A DNA stretch of 30,551 nt from Raineyella sp964402325 (GTDB taxonomy: Bacteria; Actinomycetota; Actinomycetes; Propionibacteriales; Propionibacteriaceae), in contig CAYOBI010000029.1 in NCBI GenBank assembly GCA_964402325.1, positions 1 to 30,551 of the forward strand. The letters are read 5' to 3'. Shown here piece after piece: positions 23,006-29,797 of the stretch. The notes under the pieces are model-generated. The model did no database searches and had not been told where the DNA came from. It saw nothing but the letters and a program-made list of their open reading frames with translations. The number at the start of each line of letters is the position of its first letter. Position 1 is the first letter of the stretch. The position numbers and the translations under genes are program-made.

Positions 23006-23080
23006 TGGCGCCCCCAGTAGGATTCGAACCTACGCTCCCGCCTCCGGAGGGCGGTGCTCTATCCCCTGAGCTATGGGGGC
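23006..23080 (-). tRNA. tRNA-Arg (CCG)
   Basis: A cloverleaf on the minus strand. The acceptor is GCCCCCA/TGGGGGC with discriminator G, the anticodon stem CCGCC/GGCGG, the loop CTCCGGA with anticodon CCG, and the T arm GTAGG-TTCGAAT-CCTAC. The 3' CCA is encoded (23006-23008). It reads CGG codons, which are frequent in this GC-rich genome. Confidence 0.97.
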
Positions 23081-23214
23081 CTGTCGCCTGCCGGATCATC
23101 GCCCGGCGGTGGCAACTGGGCAAATATAGCACCACCGGGGTGGGGTGCTGTCCAATCGGCCCGCCCGGCCCGTCCATCGGGCGTGATCGGGTGTGCCGAG
23201 CGGCGTGTCGCTGG

Positions 23215-23220
23215 CAGAGT
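23215..23220 (+). promoter_or_regulatory. Possible -10 box for lysA
   Basis: CAGAGT followed by seven bases and the ATG at 23228. The first base departs from TANNNT, but the spacing matches the other leaderless genes and there is no Shine-Dalgarno. Confidence 0.35.
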
Positions 23221-23227
23221 AGGGCCC

Positions 23228-24643
23228 ATGACGCACATGCACGTCGCCGGCTCGATCCATGCCGACACCATCGCTCCCGGACCGCAGTGGCTGCGCCTCC
23301 CCGAGGACGTCAACGCTCTGCTCCCGGTCCTGTGGAGCTCCACGGTGGTACGCGACGACGACGGTGTCCTGAAGGTCGGCGGGCTGCGGGTCACCGAGAT
23401 CGCCGCGCGGTGCGGCACCCCGGTCTATGTCCTGGACGAGGCGGACTTCCACCAGCGGGCCCGATCCTTCGTCGAGGCGTTCGAGGGATGGGACGTCTAC
23501 TACGCGGGCAAGTCCTTCCTCACCACGGCCGTGGCCGGCTGGGCCCTGGCCGACGGCCTGTTCGTCGACTGCAGCACCGGCGGTGAGCTGACCGTCGCGC
23601 TGCGGGGCGGCGTCCCGGGCGGACGGATCGGCCTGCACGGCAACAACAAGTCCGAGGCCGAGATCGCGCTGGCGCTCGACGCCGGGGTGGGGCGCATCAT
23701 CGTCGACTCCTTCGACGAGATCGGGCGGATCGGCCGGCTCGCCGCCGAGCGGGGCGTACGTCCCCGGGTGATGGTCCGGGTGACCACCGGTGTCGAGGCG
23801 CACACCCACGAGTACATCGCCACCGCGCACGAGGACCAGAAGTTCGGCTTCTCGATCGCCTCCGGCCAGGCGAAGGAGGCGCTGCGCGCCTGCGAGACGG
23901 ACCCGCACCTCGAGCTGATCGGCATCCACTCCCACATCGGCTCGCAGATCTTCGAGACCCACGGCTTCGAGGTTGCCGCCCGGCGGATCATGACGTTGCA
24001 CGCCGAGGTGGCGCGCGAGTTCGACCGCGAGCTGCCCGAGATGGATCTCGGCGGCGGCTTCGGCATCGCCTACACCTCGCTGGACCGCCCGGAGAGCCCC
24101 GAACAGCTGGCCGCCGGACTGCGGGCGATCGTCGAGGAGCAGGCGCACGACCTGGCCGTGCAGGTCCCGCGGATGTCCATCGAGCCCGGGCGGGCCATCG
24201 TCGGCCCGACCACGATGGCGCTCTACGAGGTCGGGACGGTCAAGCAGGTCGTGCTGGACGCCGGCGCGACCCGTACGTACATCTCGGTCGACGGGGGGAT
24301 GAGCGACAACATCCGCCCTGCCCTGTACGGCGCGGAGTACTCCGCCACCCTGGCCAGTCGCGCCTCGACCGCCGGCGCCCGGCTGTCCCGGATCGTCGGC
24401 AAGCACTGTGAGGGTGGCGACATCCTGGTCCGCGACGAGTTCATGCCGGCCGACATCGCCCCCGGCGACCTGGTCGCGGTGCCCGGATCCGGGGCGTACA
24501 GCCGGGCGATGGCCTCCAATTACAACATGGTGCCGCGGCCGTCGGTGGTGGCGGTGCGGGACGGCGAACTGCACACGCTGGTGCGCCGGGAGTCCCTCGA
24601 GGACCTCCTCGCCCTCGACGTCGGTCACGACCCGGTACCGTGA
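23228..24643 (+). CDS. lysA: Diaminopimelate decarboxylase
   Basis: 471 residues, a pyridoxal-phosphate enzyme that makes lysine from meso-diaminopimelate. The cofactor lysine is Lys95 in YYAGKSFL. Other family blocks are HSHIGSQIF (about 234-242), the phosphate loop LGGGFGIAY (about 274-282), EPGRAIVG (319-326), and GKHCEGGDIL with the active-site Cys394 donated across the dimer (CEGGD where CESGD is usual). Start: ATG 23228; another ATG at 23237 is three codons on, and the frame is open to 23054 but that part overlaps tRNA-Arg. It heads an aspartate-family group with hom and thrB. Confidence 0.95.
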   Translation: MTHMHVAGSIHADTIAPGPQWLRLPEDVNALLPVLWSSTVVRDDDGVLKVGGLRVTEIAARCGTPVYVLDEADFHQRARSFVEAFEGWDVYYAGKSFLTTAVAGWALADGLFVDCSTGGELTVALRGGVPGGRIGLHGNNKSEAEIALALDAGVGRIIVDSFDEIGRIGRLAAERGVRPRVMVRVTTGVEAHTHEYIATAHEDQKFGFSIASGQAKEALRACETDPHLELIGIHSHIGSQIFETHGFEVAARRIMTLHAEVAREFDRELPEMDLGGGFGIAYTSLDRPESPEQLAAGLRAIVEEQAHDLAVQVPRMSIEPGRAIVGPTTMALYEVGTVKQVVLDAGATRTYISVDGGMSDNIRPALYGAEYSATLASRASTAGARLSRIVGKHCEGGDILVRDEFMPADIAPGDLVAVPGSGAYSRAMASNYNMVPRPSVVAVRDGELHTLVRRESLEDLLALDVGHDPVP

Positions 24644-24739
24644 GGCGACCGGGTACCGTGAGCCGGGAGCCTCCGGCCCCCGATCCGCTGCGAAGCATGC
24701 CGATCCGACGAAGCACAGTGAGCTACCAAGCACAGTGAG
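24626..24739. repeat. Three short tandem duplications in the lysA-hom gap
   Basis: First, an 18-bp unit CGACCCGGTACCGTGAGG with a near copy right after it; both contain the in-frame TGA of lysA. Second, CGATCCG...GAAGCA repeated with a 20-base period at 24681-24720. Third, AAGCACAGTGAG at 24711-24722 and 24728-24739. Together they make up most of the 104-base gap. Confidence 0.8.
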
Positions 24740-24747
24740 GTTGACAG

Positions 24748-26055
24748 ATGAATGAACCGGTCGGGCGCCCGCTGGGCGTGGCACTGCTCGGCTGTGGCGT
24801 GGTCGGCACCGAAGTGGCGCGCCAGCTGCTGGAGCACGGCGACGACCTCGCCGCGCGCGTCGGCGCTCCGTTGCAGCTGGTCGGGATCGCCGTACGCCGT
24901 GCCGACCGGGAGCGGCCGGGCCTGCCCGCCGAGCTGTTCACCACCGATGCGACCGGCCTGATCGGGCGCGACGACGTCGACCTGGTGATCGAGGTCGTCG
25001 GTGGCATCGAGCCGGCCAGGACCTGGATCCTGCAGGCCCTGAACGCCGGCAAGCCGGTGGTCACCGCCAACAAGGCGCTGCTCGCCGAGGACGGGCCGAC
25101 CCTGGTGGCGGCGGCTGACGGCAACGGGACCGACCTCTACTACGAGGCCGCCGTGGCCGGGGCCATCCCGATCGTCCGGCCGATGCGCGACTCGCTGGTC
25201 GGTGACCAGGTCACCCGGGTGATGGGCATCGTCAACGGCACCACGAACTTCATCCTGGACAAGATGCACACCGCCGGGGCCGGCTTCGCCGAGACGCTGA
25301 GCGAGGCCCAGGCCCTCGGGTACGCCGAGGCGGACCCGACGGCCGACGTCGAGGGCTACGACGCGGCCGCCAAGGCCGCGATCCTGGCCACCCTGGCCTT
25401 CCACTCCCGGGTCACCCTGGACGACGTCCACCGCGAGGGCATCACCGACGTGTCCCGGGCCGACATCGCCGCGGCCGAGTCCCTCGGCATGGTGGTGAAG
25501 ATGCTGGCGATCTGCGAGCTCGAGGAGCGGCCGGACGGACACCGCCGGGTCTCCGCGCGGGTGCACCCGGCGATGCTGCCGGCCCACCACCCGCTCGCCG
25601 GCGTCGGGGGAGCGTTCAACGCCGTCTTCGTCGAGACCGCCGCGGCCGGCCAGCTGATGTTCTACGGCAAGGGCGCCGGCGGCGCACCGACCGCCTCGGC
25701 GGTGCTCGGCGACCTGGTCACGGTGGCCCGGCACCGTGTCGTCGGCGGGCTCGGCGCGCGGTCCTCGGTCTACCAGGACTTCGAGGTCGCCCCGATCGGT
25801 GACGTGATCACCCGGTTCCACATCGCCCTGGAGGTCGAGGACACCGTCGGCGTGCTGGCCAAGGTGGCGAAGGTGCTGGCCGACCACAACGTGTCGATCA
25901 TGACCATGCGCCAGGAGGACGCCAGTGGGACCGCCCGGCTGGTGCTCGGCACGCACACCGCCCGCAACGCCGACGTGGAGGCGACCGTCGACGAACTCGT
26001 CGCGATCCCCGAGGTGTACGAGGTCTCCAGCCTGATGCGGGTCGAGGGCCGCTGA
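24748..26055 (+). CDS. hom: Homoserine dehydrogenase
   Basis: 435 residues. It reduces aspartate semialdehyde to homoserine. The nucleotide-binding motif GCGVVG is at 15-20. KPVVTANKALLAE, IVNGTTNFIL and LGYAEADPTADVEGYDAAAKAAILA are the family's catalytic blocks. A C-terminal ACT domain (about 355-430, RFHIALEVEDTVGVLAKVAKVLADHNVSIMTM) should sense threonine. Start: ATG 24748, with TGAGG seven bases upstream. thrB begins one base after its stop, so the two are coupled. thrC, often between or beside them in actinomycetes, is not in the window. Confidence 0.96.
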   Translation: MNEPVGRPLGVALLGCGVVGTEVARQLLEHGDDLAARVGAPLQLVGIAVRRADRERPGLPAELFTTDATGLIGRDDVDLVIEVVGGIEPARTWILQALNAGKPVVTANKALLAEDGPTLVAAADGNGTDLYYEAAVAGAIPIVRPMRDSLVGDQVTRVMGIVNGTTNFILDKMHTAGAGFAETLSEAQALGYAEADPTADVEGYDAAAKAAILATLAFHSRVTLDDVHREGITDVSRADIAAAESLGMVVKMLAICELEERPDGHRRVSARVHPAMLPAHHPLAGVGGAFNAVFVETAAAGQLMFYGKGAGGAPTASAVLGDLVTVARHRVVGGLGARSSVYQDFEVAPIGDVITRFHIALEVEDTVGVLAKVAKVLADHNVSIMTMRQEDASGTARLVLGTHTARNADVEATVDELVAIPEVYEVSSLMRVEGR

Positions 26056-26056
26056 G

Positions 26057-26950
26057 GTGCGGATCGTCGTCCGCGTCCCGGCCTCCTCGGCCAACCTCGG
26101 CCCCGGCTTCGACTGCATGGGCATGGCCCTGGACTGGTTCGACGAGGTGACCCTGACCACCCGGCCGTCCGGCATCGACGTCGACGTCACCGGTGAGGGT
26201 GCGGCCGACGTCCCCCGGGACGCCTCGCACCTGATCGTCTCGACCTTCCTGTCCGGGCTGGAGTCGCTGCGGGTCGCCCCGCCGAGCGGCCTGCGGCTGC
26301 GGGCGCACAACTCGATCCCGCACGGGCGCGGCCTCGGCTCGTCCTCCGCCGCGATCACCGCCGGGCTGCTGCTCGCCTGGGCGTACGCCCATCCGGCGTC
26401 CCAGCCGGATCGCAAGTGGATGGAACGGATCGGCACCCGGCTCGAGGGCCACGCCGACAACGTCGCCGCGGTGATCCTCGGCGGCCTGGCGATCGCCTGG
26501 GGGCCCGCCGACAGCGGCCGGGCGGTGTCGGCACCGCTGTCGGGGGACCTGCGTGCCCTGGCGTACATCCCGCACCGGGCGGTGCCGACCCGGAAGGCGC
26601 GCGAGGCACTGCCCGCCGAGGTGAGCCATGCCGACGCCGCGGCGAACACCGGCCGGGCGGCGCTGTTGGTGCATGCCCTCGCCCAGCGCCCCGACCTGCT
26701 GCTGGACGCCACCGCGGACTGGCTGCACCAGCGCTACCGCGCAGCACTGATGCCGGAGTCGGCGAAACTGGTCGCCGACCTGCGGGCCCGCGGGCACGCG
26801 GCGATCATCTCCGGCGCCGGGCCGACCGTGGTCGTCCTCGGCACCGAGGAGATGCTCGACGAACTGGCCCGTACGCCGTTCCGGGGCTTCGACCGGCGGC
26901 TGCTGCGCGTCGGAGGGCCGGCGCACATCGTCTCGATCTCCGAGGACTGA
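26057..26950 (+). CDS. thrB: Homoserine kinase
   Basis: 297 residues, a GHMP-family kinase that phosphorylates homoserine for threonine synthesis. The N-terminal VPASSANLGPGFDCMGMAL and the ATP-binding loop PHGRGLGSSSAAI (about 88-100) are diagnostic. The third motif is seen in AAIISGAGPTVVVLG near the C-terminus. Start: GTG 26057, one base after the hom stop, read as MRIVVRVPASSANLG. Translation is probably coupled to hom. Confidence 0.96.
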   Translation: MRIVVRVPASSANLGPGFDCMGMALDWFDEVTLTTRPSGIDVDVTGEGAADVPRDASHLIVSTFLSGLESLRVAPPSGLRLRAHNSIPHGRGLGSSSAAITAGLLLAWAYAHPASQPDRKWMERIGTRLEGHADNVAAVILGGLAIAWGPADSGRAVSAPLSGDLRALAYIPHRAVPTRKAREALPAEVSHADAAANTGRAALLVHALAQRPDLLLDATADWLHQRYRAALMPESAKLVADLRARGHAAIISGAGPTVVVLGTEEMLDELARTPFRGFDRRLLRVGGPAHIVSISED

Positions 26951-27327
26951 GGCGGCCGATCCGTCGCCCCTGTGTACGGAATGCGGATCGGGTGCTACGC
27001 TGTGTCCAGCGCATCGCCCTGTCTGGGCGACGCATGGTGCCCGGATCATCTGATCTCCCGGTGGCGGTACAGGCCCCGGTCCCTTGCAGGGCAGTAGTGC
27101 AGTCCGACGACAACGACGTCGGACCGTGGTGCAGTCGGGACCACCCAGTCATCACCGTGCGATCCGATGGTCGTGGTGGGCACGCGTGGCGCGTTTCCTG
27201 ATCCCTGAATGGCAGTCCCTGACGGGCATTCCTGAGGAAGCGCGGCACTGATCCGTACAGCGGGCCGGCGTAGGCCCAGGACCGGCGCGACGTCAGCAGT
27301 GCGTCCCGGTCCCCGGAAAGGAATCCC
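26951..27327 (+). other. Intergenic region and long leader of rho
   Basis: 377 bases with no convincing gene. A possible -10 TACGCT lies at 26996-27001, which would give a leader of about 320 bases. It contains two clear hairpins: GTCCGACG/CGTCGGAC (27102-27109 and 27117-27124) and TCGCCC/GGGCGA (27014-27019 and 27025-27030). The repeated phrase GTGCAGTC occurs near the first of these. Rho controls its own leader in E. coli; a similar role here is only a suggestion. A frame open through this region (ATG at 27034) has no family-like sequence. Confidence 0.4.
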
Positions 27328-29337
27328 GTGACCGAAACGTCGAGTGCGACGACCCCGGTGGAGAACCCGACCAGGACGGCGTCCAAGCGCGCCGCCGGCG
27401 GGCTCGAGGCCAAGGTGCTGCCCGAGTTGCGCCAGATGGCCGGCGGGCTGGGGGTCAAGGGGACCTCCGGCATGCGCAAGGCCGACCTGATCGCCGCGAT
27501 CCGGTCCGCGCAGGCCGGTCAGTCCTCCGGTGGCGGCGCCGCCCAGGGCTCGACCCCGCCCGGTGGGCGGGGCAGCCGACGTGCCCAGGGTGCCCCGGCG
27601 AAGCAGTCCGGCGCCGAGTCACCGGAGCGTACGGCCCAACCCGCGGAGCGTACGGCACGCCAGGTGCCGGACCAGGGAGCCGAACCCGCCGAACGTCCCC
27701 GACGCGAGGAGACCCGCAGCGAGGAGCCCCGGGGCGAGCGCGAGCCGCAGGGCCAGCCGACGCGCCAGCGGTCCCAGGACCGTCAGCAGACCGGGTCGAC
27801 CGAGCAGGGCGGCGCCGAGCGGCAGCGCGGTGAGCGCCAGGACGGCCAGCCCCGGCAGAACCAGAACCGTGACGCGGGCAACCGTCAGGATCGCGACGGC
27901 GGGAATCGTCAGGATCGCGACGGCGGGAANNNNNNNNNNNNNNNNNNNNNNNNNNNNNNNNNNNNNNNNNNNNNNNNNNNNNNNNNNNNNNNNNNNNNNN
28001 NNNNNNNNNNNNNNNNNNNNNNNNNNNNNCGTCAGGATCGCGACGGCGGGAATCGTCAGGATCGCGACGGCGAGGGCGGTGGCCGCCGCAGCCGGCGGCG
28101 GCGTGGCCGCGACCGGCAGAACCGGCGGACAACCACCACCGGCGGCGGACGAACCGGCGTGATGGACCGCTACGAGAACGAGCCGACGGTGGCCGAGGAC
28201 GACGTCCTCACCCCGGTGGCCGGCGTGCTCGACGTCCTCGACAACTACGCTTTCGTCCGCACCTCCGGCTACCTGCCGGGCTCGGACGACGCGTACGTCT
28301 CGCTGGGCATGGTGAAGAAGTACGGGCTGCGCAAGGGTGACGTGGTGACCGGTGCGCTGCGCCAGCCGCGTGACGGGGAGCACAAGGCGAAGTTCAACCC
28401 GCTGGTCCGGATCGACTCGATCAACGGCACCGAGCCCGCGGCCATGAAGGAACGCCCGGAGTTCAACAAGCTCACCCCGCTCTACCCCGATGAGCAGTTG
28501 CGGCTGGAGTCCGACCCGGCCAACATGACCGGCCGGATCATCGACCTCGTCGCCCCGGTCGGCAAGGGCCAGCGTGGCCTCATCGTGTCGCCGCCGAAGG
28601 CTGGCAAGACCTTCGTGATGCAGTCGATCGCGAACGCGATCGCGCGGAACAATCCCGAGGTGCACCTGATGGTCGTGCTCGTCGACGAGCGCCCCGAGGA
28701 GGTCACCGACTTCGAGCGGACGACCTCCGGTGAGGTCATCTCCTCGACCTTCGACCGGCCCGCCGATGACCACACCACGGTCGCCGAGCTGGCCATCGAG
28801 CGGGCCAAGCGCCTGGTCGAGCTGGGCCGTGACGTGGTCGTGCTGCTCGACGGCATCACCCGCCTGGGCCGCGCCTACAACCTCGCCGCCCCCGCCTCCG
28901 GCCGCATCCTCTCCGGTGGTGTCGACTCCGCCGCGCTCTACCCGCCGAAGAAGTTTTTCGGTGCCGCGCGCAACATCGAGAACGGAGGATCCCTGACGAT
29001 CCTCGCCACCGCCCTGGTCGAGACCGGTTCCAAGATGGACGAGGTCATCTTCGAGGAGTTCAAGGGCACCGGCAACATGGAGCTGCGGCTGCGTCGCGAG
29101 TACGCGGAGAAGCGGATCTTCCCGGCCATCGACGTGGTGCAGTCCGGCACCCGGCGCGAGGAGCTGCTGCTCGGCACCCACGAGCTCGCGATCATGTGGA
29201 AGCTGCGTCGGGTGCTGTCCAACATGGACGGCCAGCAGGCGCTCGAGATGCTGCTGAAGCAGATGAAGAAGACGCAGTCCAACGCAGAGTTCCTGATCCA
29301 GATCTCGAAGAGCACCCCCAACCGGGACGGGTTCTGA
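27328..29337 (+). CDS. rho: Transcription termination factor Rho with long Arg/Asp/Asn-rich arm (contains assembly gap)
   Basis: At least 669 codons as written, of which 34 cover unknown bases. A Rho N-terminal helix domain (about 28-66, LPELRQMAGGLGVKGTSGMRKADLIAAIR) is followed by about 200 low-complexity residues rich in Arg, Gln, Asp, Gly and Asn, then the RNA-binding cold-shock domain (GVLDVLDNYAFVRTSGYLPGSDDAYVS) and the ATPase with Walker A SPPKAGKT (about 421-428), DERPEEVTDFER and LDGITRLGRAYN. Long arms of this kind are known in actinobacterial Rho, for example Micrococcus luteus, and widen RNA binding to GC-rich transcripts. Start: GTG 27328, with GGAAAGGA six bases upstream. The frame is kept across the gap, so the gene is probably intact. 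Confidence 0.95.
   Translation: MTETSSATTPVENPTRTASKRAAGGLEAKVLPELRQMAGGLGVKGTSGMRKADLIAAIRSAQAGQSSGGGAAQGSTPPGGRGSRRAQGAPAKQSGAESPERTAQPAERTARQVPDQGAEPAERPRREETRSEEPRGEREPQGQPTRQRSQDRQQTGSTEQGGAERQRGERQDGQPRQNQNRDAGNRQDRDGGNRQDRDGGXXXXXXXXXXXXXXXXXXXXXXXXXXXXXXXXXXRQDRDGGNRQDRDGEGGGRRSRRRRGRDRQNRRTTTTGGGRTGVMDRYENEPTVAEDDVLTPVAGVLDVLDNYAFVRTSGYLPGSDDAYVSLGMVKKYGLRKGDVVTGALRQPRDGEHKAKFNPLVRIDSINGTEPAAMKERPEFNKLTPLYPDEQLRLESDPANMTGRIIDLVAPVGKGQRGLIVSPPKAGKTFVMQSIANAIARNNPEVHLMVVLVDERPEEVTDFERTTSGEVISSTFDRPADDHTTVAELAIERAKRLVELGRDVVVLLDGITRLGRAYNLAAPASGRILSGGVDSAALYPPKKFFGAARNIENGGSLTILATALVETGSKMDEVIFEEFKGTGNMELRLRREYAEKRIFPAIDVVQSGTRREELLLGTHELAIMWKLRRVLSNMDGQQALEMLLKQMKKTQSNAEFLIQISKSTPNRDGF
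27883..28077 (+). repeat. 24-bp in-frame tandem repeat in rho, interrupted by the gap
   Basis: Units encode the eight residues RQDRDGGN. Two copies precede the gap (27883-27906 and 27907-27930, the last base being N) and two follow it (28030-28053 and 28054-28077, the last ending EG instead of GN). Visible copies are identical at DNA level except at that end. The true copy number is unknown. Confidence 0.95.
27930..28029. other. 100-N assembly gap
   Basis: Exactly 100 N, a standard placeholder. Flanking repeats are in the same 24-base register, so the true missing length should be 1+24k bases; 100 does not fit this, which shows the number is arbitrary. Confidence 0.98.
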
Positions 29338-29342
29338 TCTGT

Positions 29343-29362
29343 CCGCCCGCCGACGCGGGCGG
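29343..29362 (+). terminator. Hairpin after rho
   Basis: CCGCCCGC (29343-29350) and GCGGGCGG (29355-29362) with a four-base loop, six bases after the rho stop. There is no T tract. The SigR-type promoter of rpmE begins just after it. Confidence 0.5.
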
Positions 29363-29368
29363 GGCGCC

Positions 29369-29395
29369 GGGAACATTTGGTGCTCCGCCCGCGTT
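29369..29395 (+). promoter_or_regulatory. SigR/SigH-type promoter upstream of rpmE
   Basis: GGGAACA (29369-29375), 16 bases, then CGTT (29392-29395), an exact match to GGAAYA-N16-CGTT. The transcript should begin near 29402-29405, about 85 bases before the rpmE ATG. rpmE is a reported SigR target in Streptomyces coelicolor, which supports it. Confidence 0.7.
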
Positions 29396-29488
29396 TGGGG
29401 CATAGTTGTCCCTTGGTCCGGTTCACGCCCGCAGGAGCCTCCACCCTGATCGGACGACCCGGCGCCACCACACCACAAGGAGAAGAAC

Positions 29489-29710
29489 ATGAAGCAGGGG
29501 ATCCACCCCGATTACCACGAGACGAAGGTCGTCTGCACCTGCGGCAACACCTTCACGACTCGTTCCACGGCCCCCGGCGGCGAGATCCGCGCCGACGTGT
29601 GCTCGGCCTGCCACCCCTTCTACACGGGCAAGCAGAAGATCCTCGACACCGGCGGCCGCGTCGCCCGGTTCGAGAAGCGCTACGGCAGCTTCAAGAAGGG
29701 CAAGAAGTAG
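29489..29710 (+). CDS. rpmE: 50S ribosomal protein bL31, zinc-binding type
   Basis: 73 residues. Cysteines at 16, 18, 38 and 41 (CTC and CSAC) make this the zinc-binding form of L31, unlike the cysteine-free form made under zinc shortage. KQGIHPDYHET at the N-terminus and FYTGKQKILDTGGRVARFEKRY at the C-terminus are diagnostic. The ribosome site AAGGAG lies six bases before ATG 29489. A SigR-type promoter about 95-120 bases upstream predicts induction by thiol oxidation. It is followed by a hairpin and prfA. Confidence 0.97.
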   Translation: MKQGIHPDYHETKVVCTCGNTFTTRSTAPGGEIRADVCSACHPFYTGKQKILDTGGRVARFEKRYGSFKKGKK

Positions 29711-29719
29711 TTCTCCCGC

Positions 29720-29754
29720 AACGCCGGGGTGCAGCCAGGCTGCGCCCCGGCGTT
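29720..29754 (+). terminator. Hairpin between rpmE and prfA
   Basis: AACGCCGGGG (29720-29729) pairs with CCCCGGCGTT (29745-29754), and inside it GCAGC pairs with GCTGC around a short loop. It begins nine bases after the rpmE stop. It should reduce read-through into prfA, whose start is 44 bases further on. Confidence 0.75.
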
Positions 29755-29797
29755 CGTCGTTCCCACCTGTGTCCCGCGTACGTCCCCGGAGGTCCCG

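Noticed and set aside
23054..23227. Longer N-terminus of LysA
   Set aside because: The extension overlaps tRNA-Arg on the other strand and has no homology; ATG 23228 has promoter support.
26978..27003. Third SigR-type promoter, upstream of rho (GGAAT at 26978)
   Set aside because: The spacing leads to CTGT rather than CGTT, so it fails the consensus.
27034..27201. Leader peptide or small gene before rho
   Set aside because: An ATG at 27034 opens a frame to 27201, but there is no ribosome site, no recognisable sequence, and the frame is simply open from within thrB.
27930..28029. Frameshift or broken rho at the N run
   Set aside because: The flanking repeat copies are in the same frame and register, so the break is an assembly artefact.
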